Assembly: GCA_026018925.1 (NCBI GenBank)
Contig: JAKSZU010000009.1
Span: forward strand, 86,998,139 to 87,062,138
Direction: 5' to 3'
From: Tupaia tana
Taxonomy: Eukaryota > Chordata > Mammalia > Scandentia > Tupaiidae
Length of the DNA stretch: 64,000 nucleotides
The notes under the pieces were generated by a model, which saw only the letters and a program-made list of their open reading frames with translations, had not been told where the DNA came from and ran no database searches. Every line of letters begins with the position of its first letter. The stretch's first letter is position 1. Of the stretch, positions 47,191-58,579 are shown in pieces. The position numbers and the translations under genes were made by a program.

Positions 47191-47638
47191 CTAACTCTGA
47201 AACTGCAGGATCAGGTTGGAGTTCTGGGGTTGTCTCAGCCCTCTTTCTGGGCCCTAGGCTGAGCAGGGGGCTTCAGGTGGGGAGTGGCTGCTTAAGAGAG
47301 CTGAATTTCTGTCTAACTCTGAAACTGCAGGGTTAGGATGAAGGTCTGGGACTGGCTTAGCCCTGCCTTCTGGATCCTAGGCTGAGCAGGGAGCTTTAGG
47401 TGGGGAGTAACTGCTTAAGAGGCCTGCTTTATTTCTCTGTCCTTCTAACTCTGACACTGTAGGATTGGGTTGGAAGGTCTAGCACTGGCTCAGCTCTGCC
47501 TTCCAGGTCCTAGGTTAGTCAGGAGACCTCAGGTAGAAATGGGCTGCTTAAGAGGCCTGAGATTTCTCTGTCATTCTAACTCTGAAACTGTAAGATCAGA
47601 TAGGAGGTCTGGGGCTGGCTTGGCCCTGCTTTTCAGAC
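47191..47638 (-). repeat. Tandem promoter monomers of the full-length L1 5' end
   Basis: CTAACTCTGAAACTGCAGG or close variants start at 47191, 47313, 47445 and 47576, a period of 122-132 bp. Units also share GGCTTAGCCCTGCCTTCTGG and CTAGGCTGAGCAGGG. The repeat abuts the TSD at 47639. It is G/C-richer than the rest of the L1, as expected of an L1 promoter. Confidence 0.9.
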
Positions 47639-47654
47639 TAAAAAGTACATTTTT

Positions 47655-47925
47655 ACTTAACTTTATCAAAATATAATTTACATACCATGTTATTTGACCA
47701 CTAAGACTGTGTAATTAAGTAGTTTTTACTATATTCACAAATTTCTGCAACCTCACCATTCAATTTTAGATAATTTTTATTAACCTTAAAAGAAACCCCA
47801 TATGCTTTAACAGTCATTTCCATTCTCCCCACTCTCTACCTAGGCAATCACTGTCTTTTCCATCTCTATAGATTTGGCTATTCTATATATTTTATATGAA
47901 TAGAATCATATAATATAGCCTTCAG
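47655..47925 (-). mobile_element. Old L1 3' fragment, antisense
   Basis: ACTTTATCAAAATATAATTTACATACC, GCAACCTCACCATTCAATTTTAG, AAAGAAACCCCATATGC and TATGAATAGAATCATATAAT match a common old mammalian L1 3' region on the reverse strand. Confidence 0.75.
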
Positions 47926-48897
47926 GGAGAAAATGTTTGCAAATCAAATATCTGATAAGAGACTTGTATACAGAATTTATAAAGTTTTAAAATTCAATAA
48001 TAAAAATGACCCAATATTTAAATGAGCAAAAGATCTGAATAGACACTTTTGCAAAGATGATATACAAATGACTAACAGATACATGTAAAGTTGTTCAACA
48101 TCATTAGAAATTAGAGAATTAAGGGAACCAGCAGTTAGCGTAGGGAACCAGCAGTTAGCGTAATGGCTATGTCGCTGGACTCCCACATAGTCAACCGCGG
48201 TTCGCGTCCTGGACCCGGTGGCTTAAAACTCACACCGGGCGCATGTGCGTGCGTGCCCAAGATCCCGAGAGGAGAATGGAGGAGAAGGAATTGCGGCGTG
48301 ACCATCCCCCCGGGGGGTGATTTCTCGTTTTCTTTCTCTATGTCTCTCTCTGTCTGTCTGGCAAGTGCACGCACCCTATAGCGAAAACCTCTCCAAAAAA
48401 AAAAAAAGAAAGAATTACAAATAAAAATCCCAATGAGATATCACTTAACTTCCTACAGTGGCTATAATCCAAAGGTAAATGGTAACGAGAGTTGGCAAGA
48501 ATGTGAAGAAATGAAAACTCTTGGACCTAGGAGAATGTAAAATGGTATAGTTACTTTGGAAGCAGTTCGGTAGTTTCTCAAAATGTTAAAGATAGAATTA
48601 CAATGTGAACCAGCAGTTCTACCCCTAGGTATATAACCAAGAAAAATGAAAACATACATCTAATCAAAAATGTGTACATGAATGTTCATTGCATTATTCA
48701 TAACAGCCCAATATGGAAACAATCCAAATGTCCATCTACTGATGAATAGATCAGTAAAATATACATTCATATAATGAAGTAGTGTTTGACAACTAAAACA
48801 TGTATGTTACAAAATGGGTAAATCTTGAAAATATTATAAAATTACATTTTAAATTTTAATTTAAAATATTTAAATATTTAAATGTATCTACATATAT
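47926..48897 (+). mobile_element. Old L1 ORF2 distal part, sense, split by a SINE
   Basis: GAGCAAAAGATCTGAATAGAC, CCAATGAGATATCACTTAAC, GTTGGCAAGAATGTGAAG and CATTCATAACAGCCCAATAT are in L1 ORF2 C-terminal order. Non-coding. Confidence 0.82.
48123..48408 (+). mobile_element. CYN-like SINE with a duplicated 20-bp head
   Basis: GGGAACCAGCAGTTAGCGTA occurs twice in tandem at 48123-48142 and 48143-48162; the second leads into the complete SINE. The flanks are GAGAATTAAG and AAGAATTAC, a weak TSD. Confidence 0.92.
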
Positions 48898-48909
48898 AGA
48901 AAAACACTG

Positions 48910-49091
48910 TGGGGCCAGCAGGTGGTGTAGTGGTTAAGGTGCTGGACTCCCACGTGGCTGATCATGGTTCAAGTTTTGGACCTGGTGGCTTTCACTTTCT
49001 CTCACGTACCCTTTCTCTCCTTCTCTCATCAAATTAAATAATAATAATAACAACAAATAAAAATAAATAAATAAATATTTTTAAAAAGAAA
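48910..49091 (+). mobile_element. Short-form CYN-like SINE
   Basis: GGGGCCAGCAGGTGGTGTAGTGG head, GGTTCAAGTTTTGGACC, CTCTCATCAAATTAAATAAT end. TSD AGAAAAACACTG at 48898-48909 and 49092-49103. Confidence 0.92.
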
Positions 49092-49103
49092 AGAAAAACA
49101 CTG

Positions 49104-49495
49104 AATGTAAATATACCAAACATATAAGTTAAAACAATTTTACATGGGTTACCACTTTTTCTACCCAGCCTAGACACTTCAACTTCTCATTTACTGATAT
49201 TCTTGTCTCAGTTGCCCTCCAGCAAAAACTGATCACAATAGTCATTTGTATATTTTTTCCATAGCAAGCAAAACTCAAATATCAGATTCAGTTCAACTGT
49301 CTGCTTTCTTCATTCCTGCACCCAGGCTGCTGAGAACTACTCAAAAAATAATAAAACTTATTACAAATCACATAACTGAGATTACAAATTTGTAGTCTCT
49401 CACTTGAACTGCCCTGTTGAGTCTTTATTACTTACCTACTTAGTGGTAGTTTTTTCCTCCATTAACCAAAACTTCATACGCTATTTCATATTACT
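49104..49495. other. Intergenic sequence, nothing recognised
   Basis: No coding or repeat signal recognised. Confidence 0.45.
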
Positions 49496-50461
49496 CATAT
49501 TCCATATCATAATGAAAGTTCTAACATACACAGTAAATTTAGAAAAAGAAATAAAAGGAACTCCAAATGGAAAGAAATAAAGCTATCTTTGTAGATAACA
49601 TGATTGTGTATGTAAATAATCCAAAGAAAGTACAAAACCTCCTAGAACTAATAAATGAGTTTAGCAAGTTCACAGCACGCAAGATTAACACACAAGCATC
49701 TGTTATGTTTCTACACACTATATCAATGCACATTTGGAAATCCAGACTTAAAAACACAATACCATTTATATGAACTCTAAAAAGTTAAATATTTAAGTAT
49801 AAGTTTAATGAATCACATAAAAGAACTGTATTCTGACATTTACAAGACACTGATTAAAGACACCATAGAAGACTTAAATAAATGGAGAGACAAACCAATA
49901 TATGGGTAAGAAGACTCGATGTAGTATCAATTATCTCCAAATAGATATACAGGTTTAATGCAATCCAAGTGAAAATTCCAAAAAGATTGTTTTGGCGATA
50001 TAGACAAGATGATTCTTAAATTTATATGGAAAAAATAACATAACTAGAATAGTCAAAAACAATTCTAAAAAAGAAAAAATAGCCTGAGGACTCAATCTAT
50101 CCAATTTTAAGACATATTATAAAGCTATAGTAGGCAAAATAGTGTCTTATTGACAAAAGGGTAGATCCATAAGCCAGTGAAACAAAAAAAAAGTAAAATA
50201 CTGAAACAGACCCACATAAATATGGTTAACTGATCGTTTACATAAAGATGTAATGGCAATTCAATGGAGAACATACAGAATCTTCAATTAATGGTTCTGG
50301 AACACCTGGACATCCTCAAAACATGTACAACATATATACCTCACTACATAAACAAAAATTAACACAAAATGGATCATAGACCTAAATGTAAAGTACAGAA
50401 CTCAGAAAAAGAGAAAAAGTCTTCATCACCTTGAGTTACACAGAGTTTCTTTCTATGATGT
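49496..50461 (+). mobile_element. Old L1 ORF2 middle part, sense
   Basis: AACATGATTGTGTATGTAAA, CAATGCACATTTGGAAATCC, CATATTATAAAGCTATAGTAG and CTGGAACACCTGGACATCC follow L1 ORF2 order. Stops throughout. Confidence 0.85.
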
Positions 50462-50605
50462 TAAATCCCAAGAGGAGAATGAAGGAGAAGGGATTGTGGC
50501 ATGGCCATCCCCTCTGGGGGTAATTTCTCAATTTCTGTCTCTGTATCCCTCTATCTCTTCATGAGCACATGCACCCTATACCAAAAATCTCTCTCTAAAA
50601 AAAAA
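50462..50605 (+). mobile_element. CYN-like SINE, 5' truncated
   Basis: Starts at AAATCCCAAGAGGAGAATG, so the whole tRNA-like half is missing. It ends GCACCCTATACCAAAAATCTC and an A-tail passing into (CA)n. Confidence 0.86.
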
Positions 50606-50610
50606 GAAAA

Positions 50611-50611
50611 A

Positions 50612-50656
<45 letters not shown>

Positions 50657-50726
50657 TGATTCCATTATATTCTTATAGGAATAGGTTAAATATATATGGA
50701 AAAATAAAGTAACTAGAATAGTCACA

Positions 50727-50764
<38 letters not shown>
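50611..50764. repeat. (CA)n and (TG)n tracts in inverted arrangement
   Basis: (CA)n at 50611-50650 and (TG)n at 50728-50764, separated by about 77 bases of old L1 sequence. The two can pair with each other. Confidence 0.9.
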
Positions 50765-50768
<4 letters not shown>

Positions 50769-50866
50769 CCAAGTGCTGATAAAAATGGAGAAAAATCAAA
50801 ACTCATACCTTTCTGTTGAGACTGCAAAATAGTAAAACCACTATGAAAAACACAGGGCAGTTTCTT

Positions 50867-53542
50867 TTCTTTTAATTTAAATTTATTTATTTATATTCAT
50901 TCACTGTACATCATTACAACATACAAAATGAGAATTTCCATCAAGAGTACACTGTATATTGGCTCAATCAAGCACATCAGCATGCATGTTATTGTCAATA
51001 AATAATTTTCCATTTCTTGTTTCCTATATGTTTTGCTTTTTTTTCCTCATTCTTAATTCCCTATCTCTTACCCTTTGCCATCTCCCACTCTCCTCCCACA
51101 CTGTCTCTGGTATCTATGTTTGCTTTCTATACTGTTTTCCCCCACATTTTATTGAGTCTCTAAAGATCTTAATTAATCTAAATATTTTCTTTTTTTTTTT
51201 TTTTGGAGAGGTTTTTTGCTACAGGGCGTGTGCACTCACCAGACAGACAGAGAGAGACAGAGAGACAGAAAGCGAGAAATCACCCCCCAGGGGGGATGGC
51301 CACGCGGCAATTCCTTCTCCTCTGTTCTCCTCTTGGGATCTTGGGCATGCACGCACACGCGCCCGGCATGAGTTTTAAGCCACCGGGTCCGGGACGTGAA
51401 CCGTGGTCGACTACATGGGAGTCCAGTGACATAGCCATTACACTAACTGCTGGTCCTGGTCTAAATATTTTCATAGCAAGCACAGCTGATAAATACATTT
51501 CTATGAACACAAGTCCAACTTTAGGCATAAGCCTCAATAAGTAGAATGAACATCCTATAAAGTAGCACCTAGCTGGGGCTATATATCATACTGCAGTCAT
51601 CAAATAGGTATTTTTTTTCTGAAACTTTTTTCAACTTAATTTACATTCTTTCCCTAAGCATTGTCACAGCATACAAAATGTGATTTCCCATCCAGAATAT
51701 ACTGAATAGTGGCTTAATCATGCATATTATTATTATAAATTTTCCATTTCTAGTTTCTAGAATTTTTTTACCCCTATTTTTGACTTCTGTATTTTCCCAC
51801 CCTCTTCTCACACTGTCTCTGGAGTCTACAATTGTCTTCCATTCCTTTCCCACCTACATTGTATTGATAACACACTTTCTTAAATAATCTAACTACTTTC
51901 AATAACGAGTTCACTTGATACTATTAAGAAAACTAGTTTTAACTTAAATCAAAGAAATGCTAAGGAACTTTGCTTAAAGCCAGGAAACAGGTTAGAATTG
52001 TGATCAAATGATAGGTGCATGAACCTATCCATATCTCAAGACAGGACACAAATCCTTACAACCACATAGCAAAGTCTACAAGAGAATCAGCAATATTTTA
52101 GTCAAAAATCATAAAATTATACTTCACCAATTCAGTCTCATGCACTTTATTTTCTGTTGTGATTCAATTTTCCCGATTAAATTCTGGGATATAATATTCA
52201 ACTCCAGACTTCTCCCTACACTTAAGTTGGGCACTCTTTTAGTTCTTAAACTCTTATTTCTGTGTGTCTGTTTTTAATTTTCCTGATGTAGCACTCCCTT
52301 GAGAACTTCTTAGAGATCTGGTCTGGTGCTGGTAAATTCTTTCAGGTTTTGTTTATCTGAAAATGTTCTTGACTTTTCTTCCCACATGAAAGATAGTCTT
52401 GCCAGGTACAGTATTCTTGGCTGAAATTGCTTTTCTCTTAACACTTTGAATCTATTTTCCCATTCTTTCCTCGCTCGAATTGTTTCTGATGAGAGGTCTG
52501 CTGTTAGCCTGATGGGATATCCTTTGTAGGTAACATGATGTTTTTCTCTTGCCAATCTTAGTATCTTGTCTTTGTGGTTTTGGTCAGTCTGGCTATAATG
52601 TGTCTTGGAGAAGATCTTCTTGGGTTGATTCTATTCGGAGTCCTTTGTATTTCTTGGGACTGGATCTTCTAATGCCTCTCTAGGTTTGGAAAATTTTCTT
52701 GCAGGATTTCATGGAATAGATTATCAATGCCCTTATGGATCTCTTCGCCTTCTGGAATGCCAATTATCCAGATGTTTGGATGTTTGATGATATCTAGTAG
52801 TTCTCGTATATTAATTTCAAATTTTTGGGCAATTTTCTCAGTCTTTGTGGTGGATTTTTCTAGGCCAACAATCTTCTCTTCTATGTCTGAGATTCTATTT
52901 TCTGTATGATCTAGTCTGCTTTTAATACTTTCAAGTGAGATTTTTGACTTCCTGTATTATAGTCTTCATCTCTAACAGGTCCCTTTGATTCATTTTTAAA
53001 GTGTGTAATTTCTCTTTTAGATCTTGCAAGAATTTCCTCACCTCCTGGAACTCCTCAACTTCTTTCTCCTTTCTCTTCAGCAGTTCATTGTCTCTTTTCT
53101 CTTCCATCTCTGTTAGCTTCGCCATTATGAATGTTCTAAACTCTTTATCAGATTTCCTTTAAACTGCTTGTGGGTGAAGAGGAATTATTCTTTTCCCTTG
53201 GAGGAGAGGTATTTTCTTGCTTTCCCATATTTCTTGTGGTCCTGTCATCTGATAGGTGGTGTGTTTCTTCCTAATTCTTGAAATTCAATCTGAACATTGA
53301 GTAGCAAGCAGAAATAGATGATCTGGAATCTCTCTGTCTTTCTGTTGTGATCACTTTGTGCAGTAGATTCAGTAGATATTGAAGAATTTGTTAACCCTAA
53401 TAGTATTTGGATGTTTAGCTACAGTGCCCTTAGATCCATCAAGCTAGCTTGTTTGCTGGAGGCTGAATTATCAGTAGAAAATCTTCATTTCTCTTGTACC
53501 CTAAAATGACTATTTCACAGGAGCCATGACGAATCTCACACT
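50867..53542 (-). mobile_element. ORF1-only half-L1 (HAL1-type) element, antisense
   Basis: 12-bp TSD GGGCAGTTTCTT at 50855-50866 and 53543-53554. On the minus strand: one promoter monomer of the 123-bp type (53540-53440), 5' UTR, ORF1 (53160 region to about 52290, broken; pieces at 52931-53125 and 52310-52555), then the same doubled 3' UTR as the copy at 40347. A SINE sits in the distal 3' UTR module. No ORF2. Confidence 0.92.
51190..51459 (-). mobile_element. CYN-like SINE, young, nested in the half-L1 3' UTR
   Basis: TSD TCTAAATATTTTC, 13 bp, at 51177-51189 and 51460-51472. The body is near consensus. Confidence 0.94.
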
Positions 53543-53659
53543 GGGCAGTTTCTTATAAAGTTAAATAAACACTTACCTTGTGACCCAGTAATCCCTCTAC
53601 TGAATATTTCTCCTACAGAAGTAAAAACCTGTGTTCACTCAAAAATTTATATATGAATG

Positions 53660-55647
53660 GCTTTTTTATTTTTCCACAATTTATTGATTCACAAAAGATC
53701 TTAATCTGAAAACTTTCAACAGCAAGTGCAGCTGATGTATATATACATATGAACACATATCTGACTTTAGCCATAAAACTCAGTGAGTAGAATGAACATA
53801 CTATAACATACCTCTAGCTGGGGCTCTATAGCTTACTGCAATCATTAAATAGGTATTTTTTATGTATTTTTAATTTCAAGAAAAACAGTTTTTGTTTTAA
53901 TAGATCAAAATTTTAAAATATTAAGAGACATTTGCTTAAAGCTTAAAACCAGGAAAAAGGTTACGATTCAGTTCAAACAGTAAGTAGATGATCCTATCAA
54001 TACTTCAGTAGAAGACAAAAATCCTTAGGTCTGGACAACAAAACAGAAAAAAATCAGTAATTATTTAGTCATAAAGTTCTATTTTGCAAGGTAAACTCTT
54101 ATGTAATTACTCTCTCTTCTGTTGAATTTACAGTGTAACTGTGGTCAAATCTTTCCGTTTAAATTCTAGAAGTTAAGATTCAATGTTATTATTGATTTTC
54201 CAGCCATTCCTACCACTAAGTTAGCCATTGTCTTGGTTATTTTTTGTGTGTCTGGCTTTAGTTTTCCTGGTATAGCACTCCCTTCAGCACTTTTTGGAAA
54301 GCTGGTCTGGTGTTGGTAAATTCTTTTAGGTTTTGTTTATCTGAGAATGTTTTTATCTTTTCTTTCCATATGAATGATAGTCTTGCTGGTTATAGTATTT
54401 TTGTTTGAAATTGTTTTTCACTTAACACTTTGAATATATTTTTCCATTCTTTCTTTACTTGCCTTGTTTCCGATGAGAGGTTCGATGTTTACTTTATGGT
54501 ATATTCTTTGAAAGTAACTTGATGTTTCTCTCTTGCCAGTCTTAGTATCCAGCCTTTGTCTGTGGTTTTGGTCAATCTGGCTATGATGTGCCTTAGGGAA
54601 GATCTTCTTTGGTCGATTCTATATGGGGTCCTTTGTATTTCTTGGATCTGGATATTTGAATGCCTGTTTAGGTTTGGAAAGTTTTCTTCCAGGATTCATG
54701 GAATAGATTATCAATGTCCTGATTAGTTTCTTTACTTTCTGGGATACTGATGTTCCAGATGTTTGGGTGTTTAATGGTATCCACTATTTCTTGTATATTA
54801 TTCTCATTTGGGGGGATTATTTTCTCAGGCTTTTTGGAATTTTTCTAGGTCAGAGGTTCTGTCTTCTACATCTGAGATTTGATTTTCTGCATGATCTAAT
54901 CTGCTTTTAATACTTTCAAGGGAGATTTTGATTTCTTGTATTACAGCCTTCATCTCTAACAATTATGATTCTTTTTTATGGTGTGTATTTCTTCTTTCAG
55001 ATCATGTAGGAACTTCCTCACCTCCTGGAATGCATTGTGTCTTTTCTCCTGCATCTTCTGGAGTTTGTTGCCTCTCTTCTCTTACATCTCTGTTAGCTTT
55101 GTCACTACGAATATTCTAAATTCTTTATCTGACATTTCCACCAATTCCATTGTATTGTCTATCGAGGATGAGGAGTTATTCTTTTCCCTTGGAATAGAGA
55201 TATTTTCTTGGCCTCTCATATTTCTTGTGCCTCTATAGTGGTTTCTGGTCATCTGATGGATTTTATGTTTTTTCCTAGTGTTTGTTGTTAAATCTGAGCT
55301 TTCAGAGTCATGCAGGAGGTGTTCTAGAATCTCTCTGCAGTTTCATTTTGCCATTTTTGTGCAGCAGATTCCATGGGAATTGAGGATTACTCTGACCCTA
55401 CTACATCTTGGGATCAAGAGGGTGAAGTCTAGGGAGAAAATTTTCAGTTTTCCTAGTCCCTGAAATAGGACACTCAGAGCTCAAATGTAGATAGCTTGTG
55501 ATTGGCCTTTCTAGATCTTGGGGTTAGGAGGGTGAAGTCTGGGCAGAAAATCTTCAGTTGTCCTAGTCCTTGAAAGGGGCCACTCAGAGCTCAAATATAG
55601 ATAGTTTGTGATTGGCCTTCCTAGATCTTGGAGTCATGAGGTGAACC
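53660..55647 (-). mobile_element. ORF1-only half-L1 (HAL1-type) element, antisense, 110-bp monomer type
   Basis: 10-bp TSD TATATGAATG at 53650-53659 and 55648-55657, in an old sense L1. On the minus strand: two 110-bp promoter monomers (55647-55401), 5' UTR, a decayed ORF1 (about 55240-54290), then a single 3' UTR. No ORF2. Confidence 0.9.
55401..55640 (-). repeat. Tandem promoter monomers of the half-L1 5' end (110-bp type)
   Basis: The CTAGATCTTGGGGTTAGGAG unit starts at about 55401, 55511 and 55621, exactly 110 bp apart. Each holds GGGTGAAGTCTGGGCAGAAA and GATAGCTTGTGATTGGCC. Unrelated by eye to the 123-bp units at 43006. Confidence 0.88.
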
Positions 55648-56048
55648 TATATGAATGTTTATAGGAGCTTTCTTCATAATAGCCCCAAACTGGAAAAAAG
55701 AATAAATATCTTTCAATGGATGAATAGTTAAACAAACTATGCTACTCAGAAAAACAAAAAAGAATAAATGATTGATACAACAACATAGATAAATTTTGAA
55801 ATCATTATGCTAAGTGAAAAAATAGTATCAAAAGGCTACATCCTATGATTCCATTTGTATGACATGTTGGAAAAGGCAAAAATATGTAAGGGAGAGAAAA
55901 CACATAAGTGGTTGCCAATATAAGGAGGTTCTGCATTCTCTTTGTGATGAGTACAAGATTCTATGTATTCACCAAATCTCACAGAACTGTACACCAAGCA
56001 AAAGTTAATTCTACTGTATTTAAATTTTATAATTAAAAACTAAAGAAA

Positions 56049-56297
56049 GGGGCCAACAAAAGGCATGGTGGTTACATTGCTGGACTCCCACATGACTGAC
56101 TGTGGTTTGAGTCCTGGACCCAGTGACTTGAAACTCACGTTGGGCATGTGTGCGTGCATGCCCAAGATTTGGGAGGAGAATGGAGTAAAAGGGATTGCAG
56201 CATGGCCATCTCTCCTGGGGGGTGATTTCTCATTTTCCCTCTCACTGTCTGTCTCTCTGTGGTGACCAAAGGCAAAAAAAAAAAAAAAAAAAGAAAA
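56049..56297 (+). mobile_element. CYN-like SINE, diverged
   Basis: GGGGCCAACAAAAGGCATGG head, GGTTTGAGTCCTGGACCC, GCATGGCCATCTCTCCTGGG, eroded 3' end (GGTGACCAAAGGCAAAAAA). Confidence 0.85.
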
Positions 56298-56542
56298 CCC
56301 TTCTAAATAAATAATAAAGACAATAAAGACTTGCATTCATGTCTTTATAAAAAATAACTAAAGAAAAAATAAAACACGTTTCTCACCTTTATCTCAAACT
56401 TCTTACACCCTTATTTCCTTCTCTCTATTACTAGAGGTCTCTTTACAATAGTGTCCTCCAAGACTTGGTTAAGTTTTCTCCTGACCATCACTCTACTTAT
56501 TCCTTAGGTAACCTATCCATTTTTTCGCTAAAGACCATATAG

Positions 56543-56675
56543 GAGGGGACAGGTCTTTCAAAAGTTCATGGAAAAATGCATAAAATAAACAAAGTGCACA
56601 GATTTCAAAATTTTTTGCATCAAAGTAAACTCGTATTTTAATTTCACTTTTCCATGAAACTTTTGAAATTCCCTC
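56543..56675. mobile_element. Palindromic DNA-transposon MITE
   Basis: About 133 bp with inverted ends: left GTCTTTCAAAAGTTCATGG and right CCATGAAACTTTTGAAATTC. The centre has TTTTTTGCATCAAAGTAAAC. The same ends recur in other mammals as a short non-autonomous DNA element. It encodes nothing. Confidence 0.7.
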
Positions 56676-56866
56676 ATCTATACTGATAACTACCAAATAT
56701 GTATCTCTAGCTCAGTACTCTTTCCTGAGCTCAAGACCAGAGTAGCTGAGTGCCTTTCAACCTTACCCCTGCCCTTCAAAAAATCCATTTCCTGTTTTAC
56801 TTTCTCTCCTTCACCACACTCACGTCTAATTAATCACCAATATGTGTTGATTATATATTTTTAAAT

Positions 56867-58523
56867 TTTAAAATAAACTTTAATTTTAAGAAAGGCAGTT
56901 TTAGCTTTAATAAATCAAAATAAAAAAATGTTAAGAGACTTTTGCTTAATACTTAAAGCCAGGGAACAGGTTAGGATTCTGTTTGAATAGTAGGTACATA
57001 GACTTGTCCACAACTTAAGAAAAGACAAAACTCCTTAACACTAGAAAACAAAGCATAGAAAGTCAGTAATGTTTTAGTCAAAAGTCATAAAATTCTATTT
57101 CACCAGTTCAAGGTCATGTACTTTATCTTCTGCTGTGGTCTGATCTCTGTTTAAATTCGGAAGATAACATTCAACTGTGTACTTTTCCCTACCATTAAGT
57201 TGACCATTTTCTTAGCTGTTTTAGAACTCTTATTTTTGTGTGTCTGACTTTAACTTTCCTGGGATAGCACTCCCTGCAGAACTTCTTGGAAAGCTGGTCT
57301 GGTATTGGTAAATTCTTTCAGGTTTTGTTTATCTGAGAACATTCTTGTCTTTTCCCATATGAAGGATATTCTTGCTGGGTATAGTATTCTTGGTTGAAAT
57401 TGTTTTTCACTCAACACTTTGAATATATTTTCCCATTCTTTCCTTGCTTGCATTGTTTGCAATGAGAGGTCTGCTGTTAGCCTGGTGGGATATACTTTGT
57501 AAGTAACATGACATTTCTCTCTTGCCTGTCTGAGTATCTTGTCTTTGTCTATGTTTTTGGTCAATCTGGCTATAATGTGGCTTGGAGAAGATCTTCTTGG
57601 GTTGATCTTATTTGAGGTCCTTTGTATTTCTTGAGTCTGGATCTTTGAATGCCTCTCTAGCTTTGGGAAGTTTTCTTCCAGAATTTCATGGACTAGATTG
57701 TCAATACATTTATTAGTCTCTTCACCTTCTGGGATACTGATTATCCGGATGTTTGGATGTTTAATGGTATTTTGTATTTCTCATATATTATCTTCATTTT
57801 TGGGGGGCTATTTTCTCAGTCTTCATGGTGGATTTTACTAGTCCAGCGATTCTGTCTTCTACATCTGAGATTCTATTTTCCGTATGATCTAGTCTGCTTT
57901 TAATACTTTCAAATAAGGTTTTGACTTCCTGTATTATATAGCCTTTATCTCCAACAGTTCCATTTGACTCTTTTTTATGGTGTGTATTTCCTCTTTCTGC
58001 TCTTGCAAGAAATTCCTTACCTCCTAGGATACATTGGCTTTTTTCTTCTGGTGTTCATTGTCCCTCTTCTCTTTCATCTCTGTTAGTTTTGTCATTGTGG
58101 ATACTCTAAATTCTTTATCAGAAATTTCCATGATTTCCATTGTACTGTCTGTGGACGAAGAGGAGTTGTTCTTTTCCCTAGGGGGTGAGGTATTTTCTTG
58201 GTGTTGCATATTTCTTGTGACCCTGTAGTGATTTATAGTCACCTGCTGGATTATCCATTTCTTCCTAAATTCTAGAAGATCAATCTGAGTGATTAGAGGC
58301 ACACAAGAGGACGTGGTCTGCAAACTCTTTGGTGTTGCATTTTTCTCCCTTTGTGACACAGATTCAGTGGGAGTTGAGGAGTATGAGGACCTAAATAGTA
58401 TTCAGATTTGGCAATTTTTCATTTAGACTTGTCTAGACACTCAGTAGGTGGAAGCAGGGTAGATTTTCATCTTCATTGCTCTTGTCTCTGAAATCACTAG
58501 ATCTCAGCTCTCATGGTGGACCA
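56867..58523 (-). mobile_element. ORF1-only half-L1 (HAL1-type) element, antisense, short 3' UTR
   Basis: TSD TGATTATA(TA)TTTTTAAAT, with one small indel, at 56848-56866 and 58524-58541. On the minus strand: partial 5' UTR, ORF1 (ATG region near 58228 to stop at about 57250, frameshifted; the longest clean part is 57250-57564, the C-terminal domain), then a 3' UTR of only about 380 bp. It lacks the distal 3' UTR modules of other copies. Confidence 0.86.
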
Positions 58524-58579
58524 TGATTATAATTTTTAAATGTTTCTGGAAACTGTGAATTTTTTTCTATGCTATAATT

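Larger units (their letters stand above)
34472..47638 (-). mobile_element. Full-length L1, antisense, with nested insertions
   Basis: Bounded by a 16-bp TSD TAAAAAGTACATTTTT at 34456-34471 and 47639-47654. On the minus strand it runs from 5' promoter monomers (47638-47191), through 5' UTR, ORF1 (46.5 kb region, 43572-43405, then 40346 to about 39590), ORF2 (about 39500-35040) and 3' UTR. Removing the two ORF1-only elements and six SINEs leaves about 5.8 kb, the normal length of a complete L1. ORF1 and ORF2 carry many stops and indels, so it is dead. Confidence 0.92.
50765..56045 (+). mobile_element. Old L1 distal ORF2 and 3' UTR, sense, split by two half-L1 elements
   Basis: Host pieces at 50765-50854, 53555-53649 and 55658-56045 join in order: AAAACCACTATGAAAAACAC, then ATAAAGTTAAATAAACACTT, GTGACCCAGTAATCCC, then ATAGGAGCTTTCTTCATAAT and TAAGTGAAAAAATAGTATCA. 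The junctions are marked by TSDs of the inserted elements. Confidence 0.88.
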
